Of a DNA stretch of 64,000 nt, positions 22,392 through 35,300 are shown in pieces (within the stretch, counting starts at the first letter, position 1; each line of letters begins with the position of its first letter). Source of the stretch: Bolinopsis microptera (taxonomy: Eukaryota; Ctenophora; Tentaculata; Lobata; Bolinopsidae); NCBI RefSeq assembly GCF_026151205.1, contig NC_087072.1, forward strand, positions 15,600,169 to 15,664,168, written 5' to 3'. Both the position numbers and the translations under genes were made by a program. The notes beneath the pieces are model-generated. The model worked only from the letters and a program-made list of their open reading frames with translations. It had not been told where the DNA came from and did not search any database.

Positions 22392-24346
22392 ATGAAAGTA
22401 AGCTTAACAGGTTTAAGTTTTAATAACAAGTTACGCATATCACTGAGGAGTGATTTTCACCATATTGAATGTGTATGAAGCCGACCTCTAAAAATCATTA
22501 AATTTTGTGCTTGATCCTGTGAACCGTTTAAAAGAACATTTATTAAATTCCCTTTGAATAACCGCATTTTTACAGGTGGACTTGATTCCACTATTGGAAG
22601 ACAACTATGGATATCTTATAATTGACGAGTCTACAAACGGTAAGATGTTATTTTAATCATTTGACTACTCGGAAAGTTATCTTTACTTAGTGCCGCCCAC
22701 TTGCTTTGTACAAGCCCGACTTTCTCGCCTTCTCAGCCTTTTGTCAATCATGGGGTTCCGTTTGCGTTTTCCTCTACCCTAATTTTCTTTCCAATGGATT
22801 TTTTCTTGAGCATTTGGGACTGATGTCACTAAGATTCAGCTTCCTACACGCATTAAATTAGGAAAAACGCGGCAACGGATTGCCAATGCGGTCGCACATA
22901 TTGCGTGTTGTTTCGGGAACGCGCCATAAGAATTCGATGATAGATTTGCTTTTTTCAGCATCGGCTTAAATAGCGTGGTTTTTAATTTTTGCGCACAGCA
23001 CGTTTTTGTACTGCATACATGCATGTCTTTCTCATCCAGTCTGTTTGTTTAATTGAAAATATGTGGTTCTAACATCTTGTACCTTTATCAGTTGGAGCTG
23101 TCGTGGACCCAGTGACTCCAAACACTGTGCTAAAGGCAATCTCAGATGCTGGAGTCAAAGTCGAACAAGTTTTAACAACACATCATCATTGGGATCATGC
23201 AGGTTGGAGAGGTGTTACTAAATGAGTAATAACATCTTTCTTAATGGTTAATGTTGTTGCAAGTTATCTCAAAAAAGTTATATATTTTTTACATATTTTT
23301 TAAATACGAGCTTTTCTGATTGGATTCACGTACTCTAGTTCGACACGCACTACAGTTCGCCAGATATCACCCCTGTCGAACTAGAGATTTCGACAAATTT
23401 CAAAACTCTAGTTCGACAGTCGAAGTTCTCTTGTCGAACTTGAGTACGTGTACCTTCTGATTGCAGGAGGCAACGAAGAGCTGAACACCAAGGCACCTGG
23501 TATGACATTTTACGGAGGTGACGACAGAATAGGGGCTCTGAACAAGACAGTGTCACACAATGATACCTTTAATATTGGTTCAATGAAAGTTACGTGTTTT
23601 GAGACTCCCTGCCATACCTCAGGACACATCTGTTATCTAGTTGAAGGAGAAGGGGCTGATCCAGCAGTATTTACAGGTAACGTAACGGTTTTTACATGGC
23701 GTTTCTGGTAGTGCTGCATGCAATGACCGTTTAAAAAGTTTTAGAAATTTTACTTTATGATAACTTATACTTACTGATAATTAGATCAAGATTGGATAAT
23801 TATAACTTAATTTCCATTTTCAGGAGATACCCTATTCGCAGCTGGATGTGGACGTTTCTTCGAAGGAACAGCACCCCAAATGTACCGAGCTCTGATAGAA
23901 ATCCTCAGCTCCCTCCCCGATAACACTCGTGTGTACTGTGGACACGAGTATACAGCTCAGAACCTCAAGTTCGCTAAACACGTGGAACCTGACAACCTAG
24001 CAGTTCTGGGAATGATTGAGGAGGTGAGTCCTCCGTCTTTTAGTTTGTTTGTTTGTTGTTTGTCAATACTTCAATACAGGTCGACTACCATAATATGTGA
24101 AAGAATCATAAAATGAGAGTGATAAGATCAAATAAAATTATAATCTGATATTACGTGATTTTTATTCAGGTTGCTAAAAAACGTGAAGCTGGGGAACCTA
24201 CTATACCGACAACTATTGGACAGGAGAAAACTTTCAACCCATTTATGAGAGTAAAAGAGAGTGGGGTCCAGAAGTTTGCAGGATGCTCTGATCCTGTCGA
24301 GGTTATGAAAGTAATCAGGTCGGCTAAAGATAAGTTCCGGGGTTAA
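22392..24346 (+). CDS. HAGH: Hydroxyacylglutathione hydrolase (glyoxalase II)
   Basis: Metallo-beta-lactamase-fold hydrolase that splits S-D-lactoylglutathione to lactate and glutathione in methylglyoxal detoxification. Six exons: 22392-22397, 22576-22639, 23092-23202, 23467-23676, 23824-24023, 24170-24346; 255 residues, near the 260 of the human cytosolic form. The metal motif THHHWDHAG is at about residues 52-60. Further metal or substrate motifs are [31 protein letters not shown] and VYCGHEYT, and the glutathione-binding tail NPFMRV is present. The first coding exon is only ATG AAA, which reproduces the MKV start of the cytosolic human protein. No mitochondrial leader is seen. A MITE sits in intron 3, against the exon 4 acceptor. 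Confidence 0.94.
23325..23452. mobile_element. GTTCGACA MITE in HAGH intron 3
   Basis: About 128 bp with inverted ends CACGTACTCTAGTTCGACA and TGTCGAACTTGAGTACGTG and internal GTTCGACA/TGTCGAAC units. It ends about 14 bp before the exon 4 splice junction, so the branch point of that intron may lie inside it. Confidence 0.7.
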
Positions 24347-24598
24347 ATTTTAAAGAAATTTCTTTCATAAGACTGTGCCAAGAGTCTTGACGAGCTTAAT
24401 TTATTATGATTTTGTAAACATTCTATTCAGTTACATTTAAGATAGATTTTTATGTGTGACGTGTTATCTACAATCGTTTTACTGCTAAAATATCTTTACT
24501 CGTAAATTCAATGTTGATACTTTCCCACTAAAATGTTTGCTGTCATGTCCGATTAAAACTCATCTTATTTCTAACACCAGTCCGCACAATCTAGGTGT

Positions 24599-25897
24599 AT
24601 GTTGACATCAGTGGACAGTTACACACTAACACTCTGCGAACATCTCTACACATTCGAGGTTATTGGTAGTACTGTTTTTATCAGAAACAACACCCCACTA
24701 TCTTGGAAAGGGCCATGTGATATCAGATCTATTAATGCAGTCTACAACAGCACGTCTCTTATTCACGTCAAGTTGACCAATGACACTAGTTATGTTCTTA
24801 ATCTAGAAAAGGCTCAATTGAAAGAGCTGCTGAAACTATCCCTCTGCCCTGCTGCTGTTTATAGTTCACCTGATTTTCTGATACACCACGACAATAAATC
24901 ATGTTATCTCTATCATCTGAGATCGGGCAAGCTATCAGTGAAGCTCAATCACCAACTAATAGGCTATGACTTCAGGACTAAATCTTACATTTTCAAATCT
25001 GCAGACGCAGCTCACGCTTATCTAAAGGACTCTCTGATATTGAAACCCTACAACAACCCCTGTCTAGACTCCGTTACATCCCTACCAATATCCTGGGTAA
25101 CTGTAATATCCGCTCACTCTCTGATCCTAGGAACATCTCTCCGCCGAGTCATGTATGTATACGACGGTATTATAAAATCTCACTTCAGACTACCCCACTT
25201 AATAGAAGACATTAACCCTACGAGCGACATCCAGATCAGAGTATCAGGCAGCTGTGTCAGTACAGTTCTGACTTTGCCTGTGTTGGGACTAGTCAGGACT
25301 ACCGAGCAAGAGGACAGTGGTGATGTGAGCGGTGCTATGCAGCAGTTAGTAGTTTCCTGTGATAACCACATTAGAAAACAGCTGGTGGGTCTGAACAGAT
25401 TACACTCTCGACATGAAAAGAAAGTTGACTTCTTGGCGGAAATTTGGAATAAGTTGTTTAATTTACATAATGTGGATGGAATTGTACAAGATTTTAGTGC
25501 TGATCGTGGGTCCAAGAAAAGAAAAATCGAGAATTCTAATTCTTCAGATTTGCATGCTGCTCAGTTGCCCTTTCAGATACCGATAAGTCCAAATACCTCC
25601 ACCGAGATATCTATTTTTCTAGAGTCAGACCGCACAATCTCAGCTTATTGTACAGATGCATCCAAACCTCTACTTGGCACCTGCAATGGTATTCCGTTTG
25701 ATTACTCTGAGTGTATCACTTTGCCAAGAAGTTTACAGTTTGGGAGAGGGACTAAATATGATGTTAGATTAACACCTGAATTCAGGGAAAATCTTCGCAG
25801 GATGTTCGCCAAAGCGTTAGTCTCTGGCCAAGACGATCTGATGGTCGATACTCTGGCTCATTTAACTAAAATAGTGTTAGCAATCGACAATAGATAG
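24599..25897 (+). CDS. Unrecognised 432-residue protein, intronless
   Basis: A single open frame of 432 codons with coding-like codon use, 252 bp after the HAGH stop and 429 bp before HEATR1, all on one strand. I do not recognise the family. Residues 1-250 are beta-strand rich with short alternating hydrophobic stretches, such as might form a propeller, followed by a helical stretch (RLHSRHEKKVDFLAEIWNKL, about residues 266-285) and a basic GSKKRKIE run (about 305-312) that could be a nuclear localisation signal. No signal peptide or membrane segment. The ATG lies 22 nt after an AACACCAG acceptor-like sequence. It may be a fast-evolving nuclear protein; no function is claimed. Confidence 0.75.
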   Translation: MLTSVDSYTLTLCEHLYTFEVIGSTVFIRNNTPLSWKGPCDIRSINAVYNSTSLIHVKLTNDTSYVLNLEKAQLKELLKLSLCPAAVYSSPDFLIHHDNKSCYLYHLRSGKLSVKLNHQLIGYDFRTKSYIFKSADAAHAYLKDSLILKPYNNPCLDSVTSLPISWVTVISAHSLILGTSLRRVMYVYDGIIKSHFRLPHLIEDINPTSDIQIRVSGSCVSTVLTLPVLGLVRTTEQEDSGDVSGAMQQLVVSCDNHIRKQLVGLNRLHSRHEKKVDFLAEIWNKLFNLHNVDGIVQDFSADRGSKKRKIENSNSSDLHAAQLPFQIPISPNTSTEISIFLESDRTISAYCTDASKPLLGTCNGIPFDYSECITLPRSLQFGRGTKYDVRLTPEFRENLRRMFAKALVSGQDDLMVDTLAHLTKIVLAIDNR

Positions 25898-26326
25898 TAT
25901 AGATAACATTAATCGGGCATTAACAACTTAGGTAAAATTGATGTTTGTGGACTGATGTATTGTGCTGTTTTCTTTTTCTCCTTTTCGGTATCTATTCACG
26001 ATGAAGATTTTTAAAGCATTTAGATTGTCGCTAACCTCATTCTAAAGCGGATTTTATTTGTTTGTAAATTGAAAACATAACTTGTGATTACTTGTGATTA
26101 ACGTTCATGCTGAAATACTGATAAGAATGTATATTTTAAATTGCTGTAATATTTTGTTTAAATCGAATTTATCCAGATAGTGTTCCATTCCGTCTACCCA
26201 TCTTGAATTCATTATTTACTCTTTTAAGTGTTGTGTCATTGTTACCATTTTATATTTGATGTTAAAGATCTTTCTGATAAAAACACAAATGAATATTCAA
26301 ATACTAACCATTAAATTTCAGTTAGG
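25898..26326. other. Spacer before HEATR1
   Basis: 429 bp of AT-rich DNA with no gene. A TTTCAG acceptor at 26320 is 6 nt before the HEATR1 ATG. Confidence 0.5.
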
Positions 26327-29300
26327 ATGACTTTGTTATCGCAGCAACTCCAGAAGTTAGCACTTCCTAAAGAGCAGGTAAAAGGAGGAGCAATCCAGCA
26401 CTCCTCCCTCATCTTCTCCACCAGAGTTGCCTCGGACTACGATGTCCAGGATATCTATGATATTGGATCAACGGTTTCGAAGAGCTAGTCGCGCTGAACC
26501 CTTGCTTTGCCCGATTCAAAGATACCCTATTTCACCAGACTGCTGGAAAGTTTGAGCGGCTCTTGAAGAGTGCTGAATTTCTAGAAGGGGTTGATAGTGA
26601 GATTGAGCTTTTCCTTGCCCATGCTTCGAATTACGGTCTTCTGTCACCTGCTCACAAAGCTCTGGAGTGGCTTGTCAGAGCTTATAAGATCCACATTTAC
26701 AATTCTGACGCCCTACTCTCTGCTTTCATCCCACTTCATGATTCTAAAGTTTTCGCTAAAATCTTAGAGATCACAACTCTGCCCGATACGTGGATTTGGC
26801 TAGAGACCGCCAAGACGAACAACGTAAGTGTTGGAAGAGCAGAACTGGTGAAACTCTGTACATCCAACCCCCACTACCTCTCCTGCTTCATGGAGCGAGC
26901 AATGAAGATCATCAACCTGACCGAAAACACGGCTAGAATTCACCACTCTTTCCTCGTGACCCTGGTCTTCTTGGTCCTGGAACAGTTCGAGGAAGTTCCT
27001 CCTGATGTTTTTCCGAAGATCTATTCCTGTATGATAACAGCCATCTCCAGTTCAAACAAGGACCTCAAATCAGCTGGGTACATTATTACTGGGCAGGTTA
27101 TGAGGAAGATCACGTTGAAGGATCAGATAGTACGTGAGCTGATCTCTACTGTTGCTGCTCATCCCAACCCATCGCTGGTTAAAGAGTTGATCCTCTGTAT
27201 CTCGTGTATTTTGCACTTCCATCCAGTGTCAGATCTACCAGTTGGACTTGTCGAGCTGTTGTTGCAGGATCAGTTTGTCTTGGCATTGGGCTTGATTTAC
27301 GAGAAAAATGATATCAGCGGATTCATCAAAGAGTTACTCGTGACTGGAGTCGATCTTTGCTTCAAGTCTGGCATTTTGTTTTCCGAGAAATTTTCACGAA
27401 TGTTCCAACTGCCCGACCTTCCAGAGAGTATCGTGACTAGTGTTGTAGATCGTTACTTCGAGCTGTACTTCGCCGCCTCTCAAGAAACAAGAAATTCTGA
27501 AAGTGTGAATCAGCTTGGGGACATGCTATCTTCATCATTCTCCTCCCAAGTTCAGGACACATTCCAGAAATTCCACTCTCAAGGATCCGACATGGTGGTA
27601 CTAGGACAACTTAAAACCCTCATTCTTGGCAAGTATCTCGGAAATGAGTCTTCACAGAAAATTTTAGAAATCAACCACGAGCTACCTGGCATCCGTATGT
27701 TAGGATTACTGAAGATATCAGAGAAGCTGGATTCTGGACGGGAGCTGTCCAGTGAGGAAGAAAAGGATATTACCGGTACGATCATCTCGAGGATTACCGA
27801 CGAGGATGACTCTGTTTCGATAAAATCCCTGGAAATGATCAAGAAGTTTATAAAGACCTCAGAAGTGTTGGATTCTGTCACTTCTGCCGTTCTAAAGAAG
27901 ATGCAATCAATGGTGACAGACAGAAACCTGAACAAGGACACCGTGGTATCCCTCATAGCCTCTCTGATCGGGTTCCCTGAATCCCAACAGATCCTTCACA
28001 CCCTGCTCCTAGCTGTAGTGAACTTTATTCCGGTGTGTGATCAGCATCACTCTAAACAGATAGCTGTGCAGCTCAGGTAAGCACTTCTTTTCTGCTGTCA
28101 TGTTTACCACTTCTAAAGTTCTAACTGTCTTCGGGTCTCTTTGTTATAACTTTTCTTATTTTATCCAACTTCTAGCGTGTCTTTTAATCGGCTTATTCTT
28201 CTGCTTTAACCTGCTTATAAAGCAATGAAAGGCATTAGTTTGGTCAAATCAAACGGAACATATGCTATCAGACTTTCAACTGACTAAGGCAGGGTTAAAA
28301 CAGTTTTAACGCTAGCAATGATCCCCTTTTACATAGTTCCACTAAAATGATAATTTAAGATTAAATATGTATACTGTATAGTGATAGGTAAATAAAGTAA
28401 AAATGTAATAAAACAGTAGGGATAAAGTATACTAAGTAAACGTAGTCGACACGTCATAAAACGAACTGACCCAAATTAAACTGATAGATCTCCCGCGTAA
28501 TTTCCCGCGTAATTCTAAAACTCCGATTTGCGCCGCTGCAAAGTTATTATAAAACTAAATTCAACACGTGCGACAAATATGTCCTGTTTTAGGTCCAGCG
28601 AGTCTCTGAAGCGACTCAGCGCCTATCTTCCAACTGACACCAACCTGGACGTGCTGGTTACCCACATCCGTGATTACCCTCAGAGAGCAGCTCTAGTGGA
28701 GACGATGTGTAACAACCCCACCCCACAACACTTCAGGGTCATCTGTTCTCTAGTTGACGCTGTGGAGGGTGGTGAAGTTAGTACCCTCGCTCAGTACCTT
28801 CTCTCTGTCTTGAACACGGCTGTCGATAGAAAGGTATGCTGGGCGGCTGTTGAGGAGGTGATTTGTGTTTTGTTTTTAAGGTTGTTAATTGGTTATGGTG
28901 GTTTAATGAAATATTAGATGGTTATAAGTTGAATCCTAATTAAACGTCTTACAGTTTGAGTACAAAGAGATGCTTGTCCAAGATGCTGATTTCGAGAATA
29001 CTGTTGCTAAAGCCCCAAAGTTCTTCAAAAATTTCGCCATCATGAAACGCGTAAGTTTGTCCAATTCTAAATTTAAATTTTTGATAAATTTCACTCCTTC
29101 AAACTTACACCTAGTAAGTGACTAATAACCGAGAACAATTATTTCTTAAGTTGAGGGGGGGGGGGGGGGGGGGGGGGGTCCAACCCGATGTCCGATATGA
29201 GGGTTGATGAGGCCAAAATCGGAATCGGAAAAATCGGAAAAATCGGAAAATTGAGAAATTAACAGAATCGATCTCTAACACCTCTCAGAAGTGATATAAT

Positions 29301-32300
29301 TCAACCAGAACCCCTACATATGCTATATTGTTATGAGAAAACGAACCAATTGGACATTCCAATAGTATGTTTTATGTGTTTTTCCACTGCAGGGGCGCTA
29401 GTATGCTCACTACTAGTTGGAGTTGTCATGTACTCCCAGACCCGAGTGCTTTGGCCTTTTGACGTGAGATCGATTGTTTCTGCTCATTAATTTTATCCCT
29501 GTTACTTGTTATTATGTATTAGTACAACACTAGGTACCGGGTTATATTTTGTGGTCCGGTCTTTAAACATACCATAATATCACTAATACACTGCACCTTA
29601 AATGTATAGTCAAGTACATTTGTGGACACGTTCATTTGAGTTTGAGGATATTGGTAAACAAAAATAATAGCGTTTTTGACGATAGTGGCTTAATTTTGAC
29701 ATCTATTAACCTAGCACGTTCAGAAGTTCTGAACATTAGCCACGTAGCCCATCCTCCCATATGCACCGCTCAGAAAGAAAATCTATTGTTGTTAGGCACT
29801 ATAATGTTTCAAATGTCACATTTTGTGTGACTTAGTTAACTGCAGTTGTCTAATTATCATTCTTTGGTCTGAAATATAGTAAATTAGGTCAATCTAAAAA
29901 TTATGATACAACATTGGTTAATGGGCACGGATCGAACGGTTACAAGGCAATATTTGGGTAACTTTGTCACACTCATGATACCATACCTCTATTCTACTGT
30001 GAGGTGTCCTAAAAACCCTTTCAACTCATTATTTGATGGTTGCTCTACCAATCATAGCCCTAAAATATGTTGTTTTGAATATATAGCTAATACAGGCACT
30101 CGGTTATTGGGAAATGAGGTTAATTCTGTCACAATATATGGAATTTAAAATTTTGGGCGAATTATTTATATCTGATTTTGGTTTGAAAGGCGGGAAAATT
30201 TTATATGATGACAATGTAGTTGATGCAAGTTAAGATCAGTTGATGTTAACATTGTCACAAAAAATTATACGAAATCGTAAATAGATTAAAAACAATGATG
30301 ATAGAATGAAATAGTCTCTTATAATAACTCTTATAATAACCCTTATAATAACTGATGTGACAAAGTAAACATGTCTTGCCCCTATTTTGAAGATCTATAT
30401 TCTATACCTCTATTAGAATATTGTCCAGAACATCAGAGCTTAAGTTTAACAATTTTAGGTTAAATTTGTCAAAGTCACTAAAAATGTGACAAAATTAACT
30501 TTTCATGCCCCAACAATTTCAAGATAGTGTGTAAAAATTAGCAGGCTGCTTTATTACTTATATAAATCAATCCAAACTACAAAAAAATATATGTTAATGT
30601 GATGTCGATTACCTAACTCTTATAATAACTGATGTGACAAAGTAAACATGTCTTGCCCCTATTTTGAAGATCTATAACTCTATTAGAATTCGACATTCTT
30701 TCATAAACGATTGGAAGAATATTGTCCAGAACATAAGAACTCAATTTTAAAAATTTAGATTAATTTGTCAAAGACATTGAAAATGTGACAAAATTAACTT
30801 TCCCTGCCCCAACAGTATCAAGATACCCAAGATAGTGTGTTAAAATTGGCATAGGATTTATTACAGGTATATTAAAGTATTAATCGATCCAAACTACGAA
30901 AAATATCTTTTAATCTGATGACGATTACCTAACTCTTATAATAACTGATGTGACAAAGTAAACATGTCTTGCCCCTATTTTGGCGAACTATACCTCTATT
31001 AGAATACTATGTAACTTTATCATCAAACAAATTTCGATAAAGTAGTTATTTTGCCAGCAAGGAGCTAACAGAGTTATAATAATTTTTGGTGACGAAATTA
31101 CCCTATTTTTGACCATGTAGCGGTAGTTTAATTGTGACACTGTTAACATATTACCACCTGATAATGATTTGTGTGACTGGTGCATGGTACTAGCAGTGTT
31201 GTTTGATCCATAGTACGTATAATATAAGGGGTTTAAGCTGGTATATCATTATTTGTTCAATTTCACACATGTTCAGATATCATCAAGATTATGTGACAAA
31301 GTAAGCTTGGTTGTGCCTTCTGTGTTTTAATTCCTTACGACTATATAATATAATAACAATTCCCAGCACTTCCAGGCCATCAAATAAACTGACACTACTC
31401 AGCATTGCTTATCAGGGTGCCCTAAACATTCATCACATATTTTCTTTAATGTGTGACAGAGTAAACCTGAATGCACCATCTAACGAAAAAAGTCGTCAAA
31501 TATGTAGGTAATGGTCATATGTACCCATCCAATCAACTGGACACTCAAAAATTTGGTCAAAAACGGCAGCAAGGGGTCCATATTTACTCCGTCACATGTT
31601 TATAGTGTGACAATGTAACCATTTCCGTGCCGGCCGTATTTAAGCGATATCTTATCACCTGATTAAGATATCGTTATGTGACAAAGTTAGCCTGGAGGAT
31701 GAGACGATTATCCTAACCATCAAGGGTTTAAGTAATTTCATAGTGTGACAAAGTCAACTACACTGTGCCTTTTAATAGGGTCACTTATATTTACCAATTT
31801 CCTCAAACTCAAATGAACGTGTCCTTGTATCATAACACATGCTTGGCTGGGGGATCATGTTTTGTGTCCGTTCGGTACCCTATATTTTCAAAACGGACAA
31901 AAAGTAGAGCGAACAAAAACGGACAAAAACAGACAAAAACAGACAAAACATTTACATGTCCTCCTCCTCCTCCCTGGTCTTCCTCCTCCTTCTCATCAGT
32001 CCTCCTCCTCCTCCTAAGTCTTCCTCCTCCTCCTGAGTCCTTCTCCTCCTCAGTTCTCTTCAGTCCTCTTCCTGACTCCTCGTCCTCGTCCTTCTCCTCA
32101 GTCCTCCTCACCCTGCTCCTCAGTCCCCTCCTCCTCCTCAGTCCTACTCCCAGTCCTCCTCCTTCTCCTTCTCCTCCTCCTCCTCATTTCTCCTACTCAT
32201 CCTCCTCCTCCTTCTCCTCCCCATCAGTCCTCCTGAGTCCTCCTCATAGTCGTCCTCCTCCTCCTGAGTCCTCCTCATCCTCCTCCACCTCCTGAGTTCT

Positions 32301-35300
32301 CCTTCTGAGTCCTCCTCCTCATCCTCCTCCTCAGTCATCCTCCTCTTCCTCCTCAGTCCTCCCCAGTCCTCCTCCTCCTCATCCTCCTCCTTCTCCTCCT
32401 CATCAGTCCTCATCCTCTGTCCTCCTCATAATCGTCCTAGTCCTCATCCTCATCCTTAGTCCTCCTTATCCTCCTCCTCAGTCCTCCCCCAGTCCTCCTC
32501 CTCATTCTCCTCCTTCTCCTCCTAGCCTCATCCTCCTCCTCCTTCTCCGCTTTCTTCTTCTCCTAATCAGTCCTCCTCCTCCTCGTCCTTAGTCCTCGTC
32601 CTCGTCCTCCTCAGTCTTCCTCCTCAGTCCTCCTCCTCATCATACTCCTCCTCCTCAACAGTCCTCCTCCTCCTCCTCAGTCTCCTCCTCCTCATCGTCC
32701 TCCTCAGTCATCCTCATCCTTCTCCTCATCAGTCCTCATCCTCAGTCCTACACTAGTCGTCCTCGTCCTCTTTCTCCTCCTGAGTCCTCCTCCTCCTCAT
32801 CAGTCCTCCTCCTCCTCTTCAGTCCTCCTCCTGAGTCCTCCTGAGTCCTCCTCCACCTTCTGAGTCCTCCTCCTGAGTCATCCTCATCCTCCTCAATCTT
32901 CTCCTTATCCTCCTCCTCCTCCTCCTCCTCATTCTCCTCCTTATCCTCCTCCTTCTCCTCCTCCTTTTCCTCTTCCTTCTCCTCCTAATCAGTCCTCTTC
33001 TTTAGCCCTCATTATCATCCTCCTAGTCCTCGTCCTTAGTCCTCGTCCTCATCCTCCTCAGTCTTCCTCCTCAGTCCTGCTCCTCCTTCTCCTCCTTCTC
33101 AGTCCTCTTCCTCCTCAGCCTCCTCCTGATCCTCCTCTTTAGTCCTCTTCCTCCTCCTCAGTCCTACTCCTCAATCCTCCTCCTCCTCCTCCTCCTCCTC
33201 CTCCTCCTCCTCCTCCTCCTCCTCATCCTCATCCTCCTCATCCTCCTCCTCCTCAGTCCTCCTCCTCCTCCTCGTGAGTCTCATCCTCCTCATCCTTCTC
33301 CTTAGTCCTCCTCCTCTTCCTCAGTCCTACTCCTCAGTCCTCCTCCTCTCCCTCATCCTCTTCAGTCCTCTTCCTCAGCTCTCATCTTCTTCCTCCTCAG
33401 TCCTCCTCCTCTTCAGTCCCCAGTCCTCCTCCTACTCGTCAGTCCTCCTCCTCCTCCTCCTCGTCCTCATCCTCCTCGTCCTCATCCTCAGTCCTTCTCC
33501 TCCTCCTCAGTCCTCCTCCACCTCCTCAGTCCTCCTTCTCCTTCTCCTTCTTCTCCTCCTACTCCTAAGTCCTCCTCCCCTCCTCAGTCCTCCTCCTCCT
33601 TCTCCTCCTTTTTTTCCTTCTCCTCCTTCTCCTCGTACCCCTAAGTCCTCCTCCTCAGTCCTCCCCCAGTCCACCTCCTCATCAGTCCTCTGCCAGTCCT
33701 CCTTCCCCTCCTTCTCATCCTCAGTCCTCCTCCTCATCATCCTGCTCAGTCCTCCCTCAGTCCTCCTCCTCCTCAGTCCTCCCTAAGTCCTCCTCTTCCT
33801 CAGTCCTCCCCCAGTCCTCCTTCTCCTCTTCATCATCAGTCCTCCTCCTCAGTCCTCGTCCTCGTCCTTCTCCTTCTTATTAGTCCTCCTCCTCAGTCTT
33901 CCTCCTCGTCCTCGCTCTCGTCCTCCTCCTCAGTCCTCCTCGTCCTTAGTCCTCCTCTTCCTCACCAATGAGCTGCTCCTCTTCGTCAGTCCTCCCTCTC
34001 CTCTTCAGTCCTCCTCCTCCTCAGTCCTCCTCCTCCTCAGTCCTCCTCGGTCCTTCTCCTCCTCCTCAGTCCTCCCCAGTCCTCCTCTTTCTCCTCAGTC
34101 TTCCTCCTTCTCCTCCTCCTCCTCCTCAGTTCTCCTCCTCACCCTCCTCCTCCTTCTCCTCTTCCTTCTCCTCCTAATCAGTCCTCCTCCTCAGTCGTCC
34201 TCGTCCTTAGTCATCGTCCTCATCGTCCTTAGTCCTCGTCCTCATCCTCCCAGTCCTTGTCCTTAGTCCTCGTCCTCATCTTCTTAGTCCTCGTCCTGGT
34301 CCTCCTCTGTCCTCCTCAGTCCTCCTTCTCCTCAGTCCTCAGTCCTCCTCCTCAGTCCTCTTCCTCCTCCTCAGTCCTCCCCCAGTCCTCCTTCTCCTCT
34401 TCGTCATCCTCAGTCCTCCTCCTTCTTATCAGTCCTCCTCCTCAGTCCTCGTCCTCGCTCTCGTACTCGTCTTCAGTCCTCGTCGTCCTTAGCCCTCGCG
34501 TTCTCTTAGTCCTCCTCCTCCCCGTCCTCAGTCCTCCTCTTGAAATGGGTAGCACGGTCAATGGTCATTAACCGTGCTACCCATTTCTGCAGATAGCCTG
34601 TTACAAATTGTGGAGACAATTTAAATCAAAAGTTACTAAAGCGTTCTCTATTTGTTACGATTGTTATTACCAACCGTACCTCTTTCAATTGTGGACCGGG
34701 GTGGATGTTTCTGTCAAACAAGAGTTGATACCACAGTGTGTTGTTTTTCGGACGAAACGATTCTTGTTTGGAACTAGAAACCATTTTGGGGTTCTGGGAC
34801 CACAACAAATCGATTTCTTGTCATATTTAAGTACAGAAATAGCTACATATATCGCCTAGAAACCTCAGAGGAAAGATTTAAATTTTCCCGATTTTTCCGA
34901 TATGAGGGTTGATGAGGCCAAAATCGGGATCGGAATGATCGGAATGATCGGGTTGGACCCCCCCCCCCCCCCCCCCAAAGGGAGTAGAGTTTGTGGGAGG
35001 ATTAACAGAAGTTTTCAGTCAAGAGAAGTACAAGTTTCTAAGGACTCTTCGGTTGGAAACCATGGAAACAAAGTTTTGTAACCACTGGAACATTAAACAA
35101 TTAATAGGGACAAAACACCAAAGCCCTGTTTGGATTAACGACTCGGTGTGAAGAATACTGTGACATAAAGCTATCAGAGCCGTAATTCTGTTTTCGAACT
35201 GGGGAGGGTGGGGGGGGGGGTACGGTTTGCCAAATGGAGCGGCGCGGAAGCAGGTGTCTGAAGCCCGAGAAAAATTGTTGACTTTTTGAGTTAAAATTAT

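Larger units (their letters stand above)
29155..34976. mobile_element. G-run transposon, copy A
   Basis: Left end 24 G plus TCCAACCCGATGTCCGATAT; right end ATGATCGGGTTGGA plus 19 C. A block with ATGAGGGTTGATGAGGCC and AAAATCGG occurs near both ends in the same orientation (29199-29245 and about 34900-34957), with short CGGAA/TCGGA repeats. The middle is a C/T-rich array and a hairpin. No transposase seen: non-autonomous. A 2.2-kb second element is inserted at 29624-31824. The family is not assigned; a 6-bp TSD is unusual. Confidence 0.75.

Noticed and set aside
25180-25515. Minus-strand ORF of 111 codons
   Set aside because: Shadow of the plus-strand gene at 24599-25897.
29636-30148. ORFs of 64 and 81 codons in element C1
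   Set aside because: Not conserved as frames in the reverse copy C2 and no recognisable domain.
31765-34571. Long S/P/L-rich and E/R-rich frames in the C/T arrays, also at 51255-53910
   Set aside because: They are translations of a simple C/T minisatellite; they lack stops only because the repeat has few purines.
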